Source of the DNA: Coriobacteriia bacterium
GTDB lineage: Bacteria; Actinomycetota; Coriobacteriia; Coriobacteriales; Atopobiaceae
Assembly (NCBI GenBank): GCA_030530145.1
Contig: JAUMVN010000005.1
Span: 1 to 64,000 of the forward strand
Reading direction: 5' to 3'
Length of the DNA stretch: 64,000 bases
The notes beneath the pieces are model-generated. The model had not been told where the DNA came from. It saw only the letters and a program-made list of their open reading frames with translations, and ran no database searches. A program made the position numbers and the translations under genes. Below are positions 42,483 to 52,316 of this stretch, piece after piece; position 1 is the stretch's first letter, and each line of letters opens with the position of its first letter.

Positions 42483-43172
42483 ATGCCCGCAGACTGCTTG
42501 GTCAGCACCGATCGCCGCAGCGTGCGCACCCGCGCCGCCCTGCGGCTCGCGCTCGCGCAGGAGATCGACGCCACCGGCGACCTGTCCCGCGTGACCGTCA
42601 CCGCCGTGACGGAGCGCGCCGGCCTCACGCGCCGCACGTTCTACTCCCACTACCGCGACATCCCCGACCTCGTCGGCCAGATCGAGGCCGAGACCCTGTC
42701 CGACCTGCGCGAACACGTCGAGAAGATCGCGCGCGCGGACCTCGGCGACCTCGAGGCCGCGCTCTTGCGCCAGGAGGCGGCGCCCGGCTCCGAGGACCTG
42801 TTGCGCGCCGTCCGCGAGCGGGGCGACTACCTGCGCCCGCTGCTGGGCGACGGGGGAGACCCCGCGTTCGCCGAGCGCCTCAAGCGCATGGCCTACGACG
42901 CCGTGGCCGGCCGCGCGCTCGACGGCATCGACGTCCGCGCCGTGGGGACGTTCTTCGACTATTACCTGACCTACGCGATTTCCGCCGAAGTGGGGGTGCT
43001 CTTGCGCTGGCTCGAGGGGGGCATGCGCGAGAGCGTGGAGGCCATGGCGCGCCTGATGACGGCGCTCATGTTCGTCCGCCCGGGCGACCTGTACGGCAAG
43101 CCCATCGACTTCGACATCCCCCGCTTTGCCCTTGCCATCATGCGTTGTGAGGAGAGACACAATGTCCGATAA
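42483..43172 (+). CDS. TetR/AcrR-family regulator
   Basis: 229 residues. The N-terminal helix-turn-helix is VTVTAVTERAGLTRRTFYSHYRDIPDLV, with a helical ligand-binding remainder. AGAAGGGA precedes the ATG at 42483. It overlaps the next gene by 11 bp, so it is translated with the giant activator/dehydratase protein and probably controls it. Inverted repeats at 42428-42462 are the likely operator. The ligand is unknown. Confidence 0.85.
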   Translation: MPADCLVSTDRRSVRTRAALRLALAQEIDATGDLSRVTVTAVTERAGLTRRTFYSHYRDIPDLVGQIEAETLSDLREHVEKIARADLGDLEAALLRQEAAPGSEDLLRAVRERGDYLRPLLGDGGDPAFAERLKRMAYDAVAGRALDGIDVRAVGTFFDYYLTYAISAEVGVLLRWLEGGMRESVEAMARLMTALMFVRPGDLYGKPIDFDIPRFALAIMRCEERHNVR

Positions 43173-46100
43173 GACCGCCGCGTCCATCAAGGCCGAGAAG
43201 GCCGCGCGCCCCGCCATCGAGCTCAAGCAGGTCGGCGCGGAGCTCTCGCCGAAGAACCCCTATGACCTCACCTACGCGCACCTGCGCCTGGGCATCGACG
43301 TCGGCTCCACCACGGTCAAGCTCGCCGTCATCGACGACCGCGACCACCTGATCTACGCCAACTACGAGCGCCACCACACCGACGTGCGCGCCACCGCCAA
43401 GGAGCTCTTCGCCCGTGCGAAGAAGGTCATCGGCTCGACGCCCATGCGCGTCTCCATCACCGGCTCGGGCGGCATGCTCCTGGCCAAGTGGCTCGACCTC
43501 GAGTTCGTGCAGGAGGTCATCGCCTCCAAGCGCGCGGTCGAGACCCTGATCCCGCAGACCGACTGCGCCATCGAGCTCGGCGGCGAGGACGCGAAGATCA
43601 TCTACTTCGACAACGGCATCGAGCAGCGCATGAACGGCACCTGCGCCGGCGGCACGGGCGCCTTCATCGACCAGATGGCGAGCCTGCTGCACACCGACGC
43701 CTCCGGCTTGAACGAGCTGGCCAAGTCCTCGACCCAGATCCACCCCATCGCCAGCCGCTGCGGCGTCTTCGCCAAGTCAGATGTCCAGCCGCTGCTCAAC
43801 GAGGGCGCCGCCCCCGCCGACGTGGCCGCCTCCATCTTCCAGGCCGTGGCCAACCAGACCGTCTCGGGCCTCGCCTGCGGCCACCCCATCCGCGGCTACG
43901 TCGCCTTCCTCGGCGGCCCGCTGCAGTATCTCTCCGAGCTGCGCCACCGCTTCTACGTCACGCTCAACCTCGACGAGGAGCACATCATCCTGCCCGAGAA
44001 CGCCCACCTCTTCGTCGCCACGGGCGCGGCGCTCGCCGGCGAGTCCGAGAAGCACGTGACGTTCGACGAGGTCATCGAGCTTCTCGACAACCTCAAGGAC
44101 ACCCAGGGCTCCGAGGTCGCGCGCCTCGAGCCGCTCTTTGCCGACGAGGCCGACTACCAGGAGTTCAAGGAGCGCCACGACAAGCAGGTCGTTCCCAAGG
44201 GCGACCTCGCGAGCTACCACGGCCGCGTGTTCATCGGCATCGACGCCGGCTCCACCACCATGAAGGCGGCCGTCGTCGGCGAGGGCGGCGAGCTTCTCTA
44301 CACCTGGTACGGCAACAACAACGGAGACATCCTGGGCACCGCCCGCATCATCACCGACGACATCTACGACAAGATGCCCGCCGACTGCGCCATCGGCCAC
44401 GTGACCACCACCGGCTACGGCGAGCAGATCCTCATCGAGGCCCTCTGCGCCGACTCCGGCGAGATCGAGACCGTCGCCCACCTGCGCGGCGCCAAGGCCT
44501 TCATCCCCGACGTCGAGTTCATCCTCGACATCGGCGGCCAGGACATGAAGTGCCTGCAGGTCAAGGACGGCGTCATCGAGCACATCATGCTCAACGAGGC
44601 CTGCTCCTCGGGCTGCGGCTCCTTCATCGCGTCCTTCGCCGACTCCATGGGCATGAGCGTCCAGGACTTCGCCGAGGTCGCGGTGCGCGCCACGGCCCCC
44701 GTCGACCTTGGCAGCCGCTGCACCGTCTTCATGAACTCGCGCGTCAAGCAGGCCCAGAAGGAGGGCGCGACCATCGGCGACGTGGCCGCCGGCCTCTCGT
44801 ACTCCGTCATCAAGAACGCGCTGTTCAAGGTCATCAAGCTCCGCGACTTCGAGGAGATCGGCACCTACTGCGTGGTCCAGGGCGGCACCTTCCTCTCCGA
44901 CGCGACCCTGCGCGCCTTCGAGAAGCTCACCGGCCGCAACGTGATCCGCCCCGATGTGGCGGGCTGCATGGGCGCCTACGGCGCGGCGCTTCTTGCCCGC
45001 GACCGCGCGGGCGCCGAGGGCGTCTCGGCGCTTCTTCCCCGCGAGGCCATCGACAACCTGCAGGTCAAGCACACCAACGTCCACTGCGGGCGCTGCTCCA
45101 ACAACTGCCTGCTCACCGTCAACGACTTCGGCGGCGGCCGCCGCTTCATCACCGGCAACCGCTGCGAGAAGGGCGCCGGCGGCTCCAAGCGCGCCAAGAA
45201 CGACGCGCCGAACCTCTTCGACTACAAGAACAAGCTGCTCTTCGACCGCCCGGTGCTCGCCGAGGACGAGGCCCCGCGCGGCACCGTCGGCATCCCGCGC
45301 GCGCTCAACATGTACGAGAACTATCCCTTCTGGCACGCGTTCTTCACCGAGCTCGGCTTCCGCGTGGTCCTCTCCGACCAGACCAACGGCAAGACCTACG
45401 ACGCGGGCATCGAGTCCATGCCCTCCGAGTCCGTCTGCTACCCGGCCAAGCTCAGCCACGGCCACATCATGAACCTCATCAAGAAGGACCCGGACTTCAT
45501 CTGGATGCCCTGCATCTGCTGGGAGCGCAAAGAGGACCAGGCCGCCACGAACCACTACAACTGCCCGATCGTCATGAGCTACCCGCAGGCGCTCGAGCTC
45601 AACGTCGACGAGCTCGGCCGCGACACCGAGGTCGAGTTCCTCGACCCGTTCCTGCCCTATGACAAGAAGGGCGAGCTCAAGCGCCGCCTGTACGAGGTCG
45701 TCTCCGAGCAGCGCGAGCGCGACGCCGCCGAGGGCCGCGGCCGCGTGCGCGGCGCCCACATCACCCGCGCCGAGATCGACGCCGCTGTCAACGCCGCCTG
45801 GGAGGCCGACGCCGCGTTCCACGACGCCATGCACCGCAAGGGCGACGAGGCCCTGCGCTGGATCGAGGAGCACCGCGGCCACGGCATCGTGCTCGCCGGC
45901 CGCCCGTACCACAACGACCCCGAGATCAACCACGCCATCCCCGAGCTCGTGCACTCCTTCGGCTTCGCCGTCCTCACCGAGGACTCCATCGCCCACAAGA
46001 TGCACCCCGAGCGCCCGATCCGCGTGGTCGACCAGTGGATGTTCCACTCCCGCCTCTACCGCGCCGCGCGCTTCGTGGCGTCGCGCAACGACCTCGACCT

Positions 46101-47796
46101 CATCCAGCTCTTCTCGTTCGGCTGCGGCCTCGACGCCCTTACCACCGACCAGGTGCAGGAGATCCTCGAGAACTCTGGCAAGATCTACACCATGCTCAAG
46201 GTCGACCAGGTGAGCAACCTCGGCGCCGCGCGCATCCGCATCCGCTCGCTTATGGCGGCGCTCAAGGAGCAGGGCGCCGAGCTCGAGCGCCGCGCCGCCG
46301 CCGGCGAGCTCAGCGAGGCCGAGCCCGCCGAGGTTGTCTACGCCGACGGCACGCCCGAGCGCAAGCGCGCCGACGACGGCGACGTGCCCGTCTACCGCGA
46401 GGCCGCGAGCTCCGCGTTCACGAAGGTCCGCTACACGAAGGAGATGCAGGACGCCGGCTACACGATCCTCGCCCCGCAGATGAGCCCGATCCACTTCGAG
46501 CTCGTCGAGGTCCTTCTCAAGAACGAGGGCTACAACTGCGTGCTCATGCCGTCCGTCGACCAGGGCGCCGTGGACATGGGCCTCAAGTACGTGAACAACG
46601 ACATCTGCTACCCCTCGATCCTGGTCACGGGCCAGATCATGGAGGCGGTGCTCTCCGGCAAGTACGACCTCACGCGCACGGCCGTCCTGATCACCCAGAC
46701 CGGCGGCGGCTGCCGAGCGACCAACTACATCGCCCTTATCCGCAAGGCGCTCAAGGACTCCGGCCACCCCGAGATCCCCGTCATCTCGCTCTCGGCGGCG
46801 TCCGGCCTCGACGAGAGCAGCCCGGGCTTCAACGTCTTCAAGCCCGCGCTTCTCATCAAGGCCGTCTACGCGCTGCTCTACGGCGACCTGATCATGCAGC
46901 TGCTCTACCGCACGCGCCCCTACGAGACGCGCCCGGGATCGGCCGACGAGCTCTACGACCGCATGATGGCGCAGGCCAAGGGCGAGCTGCTCCGCGCCTC
47001 GCGCAGCAGCTTCTTCAAGCTCTGCCAGCAGACCATCGACGCCTTCGAGGCCCTGCCGCTGACCGACGACCGCTCCAAGCCGCGCGTCGGTGTGGTGGGC
47101 GAGATCCTCGTCAAGTACCACCCGACGGCCAACAACCAGGTCGTCCGCGTGATCGAGCAGGAGGGCTGCGAGGCCAACGTCCCCGGCCTCGTGGACTTCT
47201 TCCTCTTCAGCATGACGCACCCCATCAACATGAAGGGGGAACTCGGCTCGAAGGCCTCCGCGCGCCTGGCCAACGCCGCCGGCATCAAGCTCGTCGTCGG
47301 CATCCGCGACCGCCTGAACAAGATGCTCGAGGCCTCCAGCCGCTTCGAGGCCTATCCCGACATCTGGGAGCTCGCCGAGAAGGCCGAGCAGGTGCTCTCC
47401 CTCTGCAACGGCATGGGCGAGGGCTGGCTGCTCACGGCCGAGATGTGCGACCTCATCGAGACCGGCACGCCTAACATCGTGTGCTGCTCGCCGTTCGCGT
47501 GCCTGCCCAACCACGTGGTGGGCAAGGCCGTCATCAAGCGCCTGCGCGAGATGCACCCCGAGAGCAACATCGTCGCCGTGGACTACGACCCCGGCGCCTC
47601 CGAGGTCAACCAGCTCAACCGCATCAAGCTGATGATCTCCGTGGCCAAGGAGAACTACCGCAACAACCGCGGCGAGGGCTTCAGGCTCGAGGGCGACGAC
47701 GAGGGCAACGGCGCCGACGAGGACTACGGCCTGCCGCTGACGGCCGAGCAGCGCGAGCACTTGGCCGACATCAAGGCGCGCGCCGCCGTGGACTAG
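43162..47796 (+). CDS. Giant BadF/BadG-type activator fused to HgdB-like dehydratase domains (DUF2229)
   Basis: 1,544 residues. Two ASKHA ATPase modules of the BadF/BadG/BcrA/BcrD family start with GIDVGSTTVKLAV (~residue 42) and GIDAGSTTMKAAVV (~359). Each has its own loop (CAGGTGAFI near 160; ACSSGCGSF near 480), the latter with cysteines like those that hold the [4Fe-4S] cluster of 2-hydroxyacyl-CoA dehydratase activators. A DUF2229 region and HgdB-like segments follow, with CGRCSNNC, CYPAK and CYPSI. Such proteins occur in anaerobes and are generally annotated as CoA dehydratase activators; the substrate is not known. The ATG at 43162 has GAGGAGAG upstream. Confidence 0.88.
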   Translation: MSDKTAASIKAEKAARPAIELKQVGAELSPKNPYDLTYAHLRLGIDVGSTTVKLAVIDDRDHLIYANYERHHTDVRATAKELFARAKKVIGSTPMRVSITGSGGMLLAKWLDLEFVQEVIASKRAVETLIPQTDCAIELGGEDAKIIYFDNGIEQRMNGTCAGGTGAFIDQMASLLHTDASGLNELAKSSTQIHPIASRCGVFAKSDVQPLLNEGAAPADVAASIFQAVANQTVSGLACGHPIRGYVAFLGGPLQYLSELRHRFYVTLNLDEEHIILPENAHLFVATGAALAGESEKHVTFDEVIELLDNLKDTQGSEVARLEPLFADEADYQEFKERHDKQVVPKGDLASYHGRVFIGIDAGSTTMKAAVVGEGGELLYTWYGNNNGDILGTARIITDDIYDKMPADCAIGHVTTTGYGEQILIEALCADSGEIETVAHLRGAKAFIPDVEFILDIGGQDMKCLQVKDGVIEHIMLNEACSSGCGSFIASFADSMGMSVQDFAEVAVRATAPVDLGSRCTVFMNSRVKQAQKEGATIGDVAAGLSYSVIKNALFKVIKLRDFEEIGTYCVVQGGTFLSDATLRAFEKLTGRNVIRPDVAGCMGAYGAALLARDRAGAEGVSALLPREAIDNLQVKHTNVHCGRCSNNCLLTVNDFGGGRRFITGNRCEKGAGGSKRAKNDAPNLFDYKNKLLFDRPVLAEDEAPRGTVGIPRALNMYENYPFWHAFFTELGFRVVLSDQTNGKTYDAGIESMPSESVCYPAKLSHGHIMNLIKKDPDFIWMPCICWERKEDQAATNHYNCPIVMSYPQALELNVDELGRDTEVEFLDPFLPYDKKGELKRRLYEVVSEQRERDAAEGRGRVRGAHITRAEIDAAVNAAWEADAAFHDAMHRKGDEALRWIEEHRGHGIVLAGRPYHNDPEINHAIPELVHSFGFAVLTEDSIAHKMHPERPIRVVDQWMFHSRLYRAARFVASRNDLDLIQLFSFGCGLDALTTDQVQEILENSGKIYTMLKVDQVSNLGAARIRIRSLMAALKEQGAELERRAAAGELSEAEPAEVVYADGTPERKRADDGDVPVYREAASSAFTKVRYTKEMQDAGYTILAPQMSPIHFELVEVLLKNEGYNCVLMPSVDQGAVDMGLKYVNNDICYPSILVTGQIMEAVLSGKYDLTRTAVLITQTGGGCRATNYIALIRKALKDSGHPEIPVISLSAASGLDESSPGFNVFKPALLIKAVYALLYGDLIMQLLYRTRPYETRPGSADELYDRMMAQAKGELLRASRSSFFKLCQQTIDAFEALPLTDDRSKPRVGVVGEILVKYHPTANNQVVRVIEQEGCEANVPGLVDFFLFSMTHPINMKGELGSKASARLANAAGIKLVVGIRDRLNKMLEASSRFEAYPDIWELAEKAEQVLSLCNGMGEGWLLTAEMCDLIETGTPNIVCCSPFACLPNHVVGKAVIKRLREMHPESNIVAVDYDPGASEVNQLNRIKLMISVAKENYRNNRGEGFRLEGDDEGNGADEDYGLPLTAEQREHLADIKARAAVD

Positions 47797-47824
47797 CGGG
47801 CGTTCGGGGCGAGAAAGGCTGGAT

Positions 47825-47866
47825 TTGATAGCCGCGTCTTGCAAAAATGCTAGATACGGCTATCAA
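47825..47866. repeat. Small palindrome H before ssrA
   Basis: TTGATAGCCG (47825-47834) is perfectly inverted at 47857-47866. It may end the activator transcript or belong with the other palindromic elements. TACAAT at 47904-47909 downstream is a possible -10 for ssrA. Confidence 0.6.
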
Positions 47867-47982
47867 TTTCGAAGGGGGAGCAGGTCGCCGCGCCCCCTTG
47901 GGGTACAATCCCAACCACGCCGCGCGAGCGGCACGAATCTTGACATTCGCATCATGGTGGCAGCGTCCCCATTCCATCTCGT

Positions 47983-48348
47983 GGGGGTGACTGGTTTCGA
48001 CAGGGTGGGCCTGAGATGGGCAGCAGGCCGTGGTCTCCTCGCCACGTTAAACAGGGGAACCGTCAAATTGAATTGACGACACTTATTCTTACGAGCCTCT
48101 GGCTCTCGCTGCTTAATTAACTAGCGGCGCGTCAATGCGGGGATCGCTCCCGTTCCCGCGGCGACGTCATTTTAGGGAGATGCTTGCTTGGACGTAGCTG
48201 GTATGCCAAGCAAAAAGACTGAACCAACTGGGTCGCCAAGCGCGGGTTGACGGGTGCGCGGCGGCTAAGACTTAACCGGCAACTGAGCCTGGAGACACCT
48301 TTCAGGGGCTTGCTTTGGACCGGAGTTCGATTCTCCGCACCTCCACCA
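47983..48348 (+). ncRNA. ssrA: Transfer-messenger RNA
   Basis: The 5' end GGGGGTGACTGGTTTCGACA and the 3' end TTCGATTCTCCGCACCTCC plus ACCA are the hallmarks of tmRNA. The first seven bases pair with the last seven before ACCA. The tag frame, GAC at 48075 to TAA at 48114-48116, gives DDTYSYEPLALAA and ends in the usual degradation signal. The first tag codon is inferred. It rescues stalled ribosomes together with SmpB, which is not in the window. Confidence 0.97.
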
Positions 48349-48452
48349 TAGGCGAATCGCGAGGGCCCGCTTACCCGTTGGGGTGGCGGGTCCTCGCTTA
48401 TATGAATCGAAGGCGCGCCCGACGAGGCGACGGGGCGAGAGGAGCTTTTGCG

Positions 48453-49358
48453 ATGGAGAAGGACCAGGAGACGCAGGCGGCCGCTCCCGCGCTCGTGCTC
48501 GAGGGCGGCGGTTTCCGCGGCATGTTCACGGCCGGCGTGCTCGACGTGCTGCTCGAGCGCGGGCTCACGGGCTTCTCGAGCGTCTGGGGCGTCTCGGCCG
48601 GCGCCATGAACGCGGTGAGCTTCAAGAGCCGCCAGATCGGCCGCACCATGCGCGTCATGCTCGCCTTCCGCGACGATTCCCGCTTCATGGGCTTCCTGAG
48701 CCTGGCCAAGACCGGCGACATGACGGGCGGTGAGTTCGTCTACGAGACGGTGCAGAACGAGCTCGACCCCTGCGATCAGGAAGCGTTCCACGACAACCCC
48801 ATGCAGATGTACGCCGTGGCCTCGAACGTGACCTTCGGCACGGCCGACTACCTGCACGTGGCGCATCTTCCCGAGGACACCTTGAAGGTCCGCGCCTCCG
48901 CGTCGCTGCCCGGTGTCTCCCGCATGGTGGAGATCGACGGCCAGCGCTACCTCGACGGCGGCACGACCGACTCGGTGCCGTTCGCGGCGGCCATGGGCCT
49001 TCCGGGCTCCCGCGCGCCGGAGGGCTACGTCCCCGCCGACCGCGCCCTCGTCGTGCTGACCCAGCACCGCGCCTACGTCAAGGGCGCCGGCTCGGAGGCG
49101 ATGGTCCTTCGCTCCCACCGCTACGACAGCTACCCGTACTACACCGAGGCGCTGCGCACGCGCCCTGAGCGCTACAACGCCCAGCGCGAGCAGCTCTGGG
49201 AGCTCGAGCGGGAGGGTAGGTGCCTGGTCATCGCCCCCGAGAAGCCCGTCGAGGTCGGCGTCATGGAGACCTCCGGGGCGCCGCTGCTCGACCTGTACCT
49301 GCAGGGGCGCCGGCAGGCGGAGGCGCGTCTCGCCGAGATCGACGGGTTCCTCCAGTAG
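48453..49358 (+). CDS. Patatin-like phospholipase family protein
   Basis: 301 residues. The hydrolase motifs are all present: oxyanion-hole GGGFRG near the N-terminus, nucleophile serine in GVSAG, and the catalytic Asp in DGG (YLDGGTTDS). These enzymes hydrolyse acyl esters of lipids; substrate and location are unknown, and there is no signal peptide. AGAGGAG at 48438 supports the ATG at 48453; the frame stays open upstream into ssrA without a ribosome site. Monocistronic. Confidence 0.9.
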   Translation: MEKDQETQAAAPALVLEGGGFRGMFTAGVLDVLLERGLTGFSSVWGVSAGAMNAVSFKSRQIGRTMRVMLAFRDDSRFMGFLSLAKTGDMTGGEFVYETVQNELDPCDQEAFHDNPMQMYAVASNVTFGTADYLHVAHLPEDTLKVRASASLPGVSRMVEIDGQRYLDGGTTDSVPFAAAMGLPGSRAPEGYVPADRALVVLTQHRAYVKGAGSEAMVLRSHRYDSYPYYTEALRTRPERYNAQREQLWELEREGRCLVIAPEKPVEVGVMETSGAPLLDLYLQGRRQAEARLAEIDGFLQ

Positions 49359-49571
49359 GGCGGCGGACCCCGGCGGGCGCGGCGCGTCGGCGCCATGATG
49401 TGTGAAGCTTGTGATGCCTGCCTGCGCCTAAAATTCATCCTCGCCCACGACCTGCGGTGACGTACAATTTACAAGCTTTGTCTACAAGAGCCCCGTATTC
49501 TCTTAAAAGAACAAGCATCTCGGCGGTTTGTCCAGAAGCCGTCCGAACCGTAGGTACGTAGGAGGAGTCAA

Positions 49572-50012
49572 GTGAAGAAGTCGACTCAATTCGCCAAGGC
49601 TGGCGAGGTCGAGCGCAAGTGGCTGCTTATCGACGCTGAGGGCGCTACCCTTGGTCGTCTTGCCACCACCGCTGCTATGGCGCTGCGCGGCAAGAACAAG
49701 CCGCAGTACACCCCGAACGCCGACACCGGCGATTTCGTGGTCGTCATCAACGCCGACAAGGTCGTCCTTACCGGCAACAAGATGGACCAGAAGCGCTACT
49801 GGCGCTACTCCGGCTATCTTGGTGGCCTGAAGTTCGAGAGCTTCAAGGAGGCCATGGAGAAGCACCCCGAGCGCGTCATCGAGCACGCGGTCAAGGGCAT
49901 GCTCCCCAAGACCACCCTCGGCCGCAAGCAGGGCATGAAGCTCAAGGTTTACGCTGGTGCCGAGCACCCGCACGCCGCCCAGAACCCCGTTCAGATCGAT
50001 TGGAGGGCCTAA
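49572..50012 (+). CDS. rplM: Ribosomal protein L13 (uL13)
   Basis: 146 residues. [36 protein letters not shown] and [15 protein letters not shown] are standard L13. GTG start with GGAGGAG at 49561-49567. It forms the usual two-gene operon with rpsI. TACAAT at 49463-49468 is a possible -10, giving a leader of about 100 bases. Confidence 0.98.
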   Translation: MKKSTQFAKAGEVERKWLLIDAEGATLGRLATTAAMALRGKNKPQYTPNADTGDFVVVINADKVVLTGNKMDQKRYWRYSGYLGGLKFESFKEAMEKHPERVIEHAVKGMLPKTTLGRKQGMKLKVYAGAEHPHAAQNPVQIDWRA

Positions 50013-50014
50013 TC

Positions 50015-50410
50015 ATGGCTGAGAACTCCGTGGTTTACTGGGGCACTGGTCGCCGTAAAGAGGCCGTCGCCCGTGTCCGTCTCGTTCCCGGCACCGGCAA
50101 GTTCCTCGTCAACGGCCGCGACGCCCTCAACTACTTCGGTCGTCAGCAGCTCGTCGACAACGCCCTCGCCCCGCTCAAGCTGACCGAGACCGCCGATCGC
50201 TTCGACGTCCTCGCCAACTGCGACGGCGGCGGTATCAACGGCCAGTCCGGCGCCTGCCGCCTGGGCATCTCCCGCGCCCTTCTGGACGCCGGCGAGTACC
50301 GTGCCGACCTCAAGAAGGCCGGCTTCCTCACGCGCGACGCGCGTGCGGTCGAGCGCAAGAAGTACGGCCTGAAGAAGGCCCGCAAGCGTCCGCAGTTCTC
50401 CAAGCGCTAA
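50015..50410 (+). CDS. rpsI: Ribosomal protein S9 (uS9)
   Basis: 131 residues ending [18 protein letters not shown], the invariant S9 tail that reaches the P-site tRNA. GGAGGG stands before the ATG at 50015, 2 bp after the rplM stop. A terminator follows. Confidence 0.98.
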   Translation: MAENSVVYWGTGRRKEAVARVRLVPGTGKFLVNGRDALNYFGRQQLVDNALAPLKLTETADRFDVLANCDGGGINGQSGACRLGISRALLDAGEYRADLKKAGFLTRDARAVERKKYGLKKARKRPQFSKR

Positions 50411-50431
50411 GCTTCGAGCAATTTGCATCCA

Positions 50432-50467
50432 AAAGGACCCGTCGACAATGGTCGGCGGGTCCTTTTT
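50432..50467 (+). terminator. Rho-independent terminator of rplM-rpsI
   Basis: AAAAGGACCCG and CGGGTCCTTTTT form the stem, with a run of five T. It is about 20 bp after rpsI. Confidence 0.9.
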
Positions 50468-50503
50468 CATGCGTGGGGAGGCGATTTGGACAGCTCCTGC
50501 AAC

Positions 50504-50645
50504 AAAGTCCCGAGAATGTACGACTGACTGGGCGCTGTGCGAGTAGCCGGCCTCAATTCGTCCGCATTTGCCCAGTTGGGCGATCGCCAAAGGGTCGCGG
50601 CTACTCGGCTGGTCACCAGTCAATCGTACATTCTCGGGACTTTGG
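50504..50645. repeat. Palindromic element A, copy 2
   Basis: The 24-bp arm at 50504-50527 is inverted at 50622-50645 (23 of 24). The inner arms GAGTAGCCG/CGGCTACTC match copy 1. The tip (50568-50593, with GCCCAGTTGG at 50571) is the reverse complement of the copy 1 tip, so the two copies are in opposite orientation, 47 kb apart. It lies between rpsI and glmM; no gene is seen in the rest of that gap. Confidence 0.9.
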
Positions 50646-50834
50646 TTTATGGGACCTCGGGTTGCCTGCTAAGGCTGGCTCCAGACGGGCGGCATAGACG
50701 TCGAACCGGCAGGGTGTACTTCCTTTATGGCGCGGGCCTGCATTCGAGGGGGCGGGGCCGCCCGCCGTTCAGGCTGGTAGTAGAATTTAGAACCGTTGAA
50801 TCGTCACCTGTTGTCTAGCAAGAAGGGGCAACGA

Positions 50835-52172
50835 ATGAAGTACTTCGGCACCGACGGCTTCCGCGGCCGCGCCAACGAGGGCCTGAACGTCGAGCACGCC
50901 TACAAGATCGGCCGCTACGTCGGCTGGTACTACGGCAAGCGCCAGGGCAAGAAGGCCCGCGTCATCCTGGGCAAGGACACCCGCCGCTCGAGCTACATGT
51001 TCGAGTCCGCCATCGTCAGCGGCCTCGTGGCCTCCGGCGCCGACGCCTACATGCTGCACGTCATCCCGACCCCCGGCGTTTCTTATGAGGTCGTGGACGG
51101 GGCCTTCGACTGCGGCATCATGATCACCGCCTCGCACAACCCCTACACCGACAACGGCATCAAGCTCGTCAACCGCGAGGGCTACAAGATGGACGAGGAC
51201 GTCCTCGAGCTCATCGAGGACTACATCGACGGCAAGTCCGAGGTCCCTCTTGCCACGGGCGACGCCATCGGCTGCACGGTCGACTACATGCAGGGCCGCA
51301 ACCGCTATATCGCGAGCCTTATCTCTAGCTGCGGTTTCTCTCTCCAGGGGCTCAAGATCGGCCTGGACTGCGCCAACGGCTCCGCCTCCTCCGTCGCGCG
51401 CCCGGTCTTCGACGCCATGGGCGCCGAGACCCACGTGATCAACAACTCGCCGAACGGGTTCAACATCAATGTGGACTGCGGCTCCACCCACATCGAGCAG
51501 CTCCAGCGCTTCGTCGTCCAGAACGGCCTCGACGTGGGCTTCGCTTACGACGGCGACGCCGACCGCTGCCTCGCGGTCGATGAGCGCGGCCACCTCGTGG
51601 ACGGCGACCTCATCCTCTACGTCTGCGGCTGCTACCTGAATAAGCACGGCCGTCTGGCCAAGTCCACGGTCGTCCCCACCGTTATGAGCAACTTCGGCCT
51701 GTTCAAGGCGTTCGACGCCGCCGGCATCTCCTACGAGAAGACCGATGTGGGCGACAAGAACGTCTACGCCTGCATGCGCGAGAACGGCTACACCCTGGGC
51801 GGCGAGCAGTCCGGCCACGTGATCTTCTCCGACCTCGAGAAGACCGGCGACGGCATCATGACCTCGCTGCGCATCATGGAGGTCCTGCGCGGCGAGCGCG
51901 AGAAGCTCTCCGAGCTCACCCGCCCGGTCAAGCTCTACCCGCAGCAGCTCGACAACATCCGCGTGACCGACAAGAACGCCGCGATGAACGCGCCCGAGGT
52001 CACGAGCGCCGTAGCCAAGGCCGAGCAGTTCCTCGAGGGCAACGGCCGCGTGCTTGTGCGCGCCTCCGGCACCGAGCCGCTCGTGCGCGTGCTCGCCGAG
52101 GCCCCCGACGAGAAGCTCTGCGCCGAGGCGAACCAGATTGTGATTGCTGCGCTGGAGCCGTATAAGGCCTAA
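50835..52172 (+). CDS. glmM: Phosphoglucosamine mutase
   Basis: 445 residues. It converts glucosamine 6-phosphate to glucosamine 1-phosphate for UDP-GlcNAc and peptidoglycan. The active serine that carries phosphate is Ser100 in TASHNPYTDNG; the metal site is DGDADRC, and RASGTEPLVRV binds substrate phosphate. The N-terminus MKYFGTDGFRG is canonical. AGAAGGGGC precedes the ATG at 50835. Confidence 0.96.
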   Translation: MKYFGTDGFRGRANEGLNVEHAYKIGRYVGWYYGKRQGKKARVILGKDTRRSSYMFESAIVSGLVASGADAYMLHVIPTPGVSYEVVDGAFDCGIMITASHNPYTDNGIKLVNREGYKMDEDVLELIEDYIDGKSEVPLATGDAIGCTVDYMQGRNRYIASLISSCGFSLQGLKIGLDCANGSASSVARPVFDAMGAETHVINNSPNGFNINVDCGSTHIEQLQRFVVQNGLDVGFAYDGDADRCLAVDERGHLVDGDLILYVCGCYLNKHGRLAKSTVVPTVMSNFGLFKAFDAAGISYEKTDVGDKNVYACMRENGYTLGGEQSGHVIFSDLEKTGDGIMTSLRIMEVLRGEREKLSELTRPVKLYPQQLDNIRVTDKNAAMNAPEVTSAVAKAEQFLEGNGRVLVRASGTEPLVRVLAEAPDEKLCAEANQIVIAALEPYKA

Positions 52173-52316
52173 CCGCGCCTGCGCGCACTGGTAGAATTCA
52201 GAAGGTTATGTCTGACGCGCGTCGGGAGGCCGGCGCGCGTCTTTGTAGCAACATTGGGCACGCTCGGGGCGAGAAGTTCCTCGGGCGCAGGCGGCAAAGC
52301 GCAGGGGGCGAGGCAC

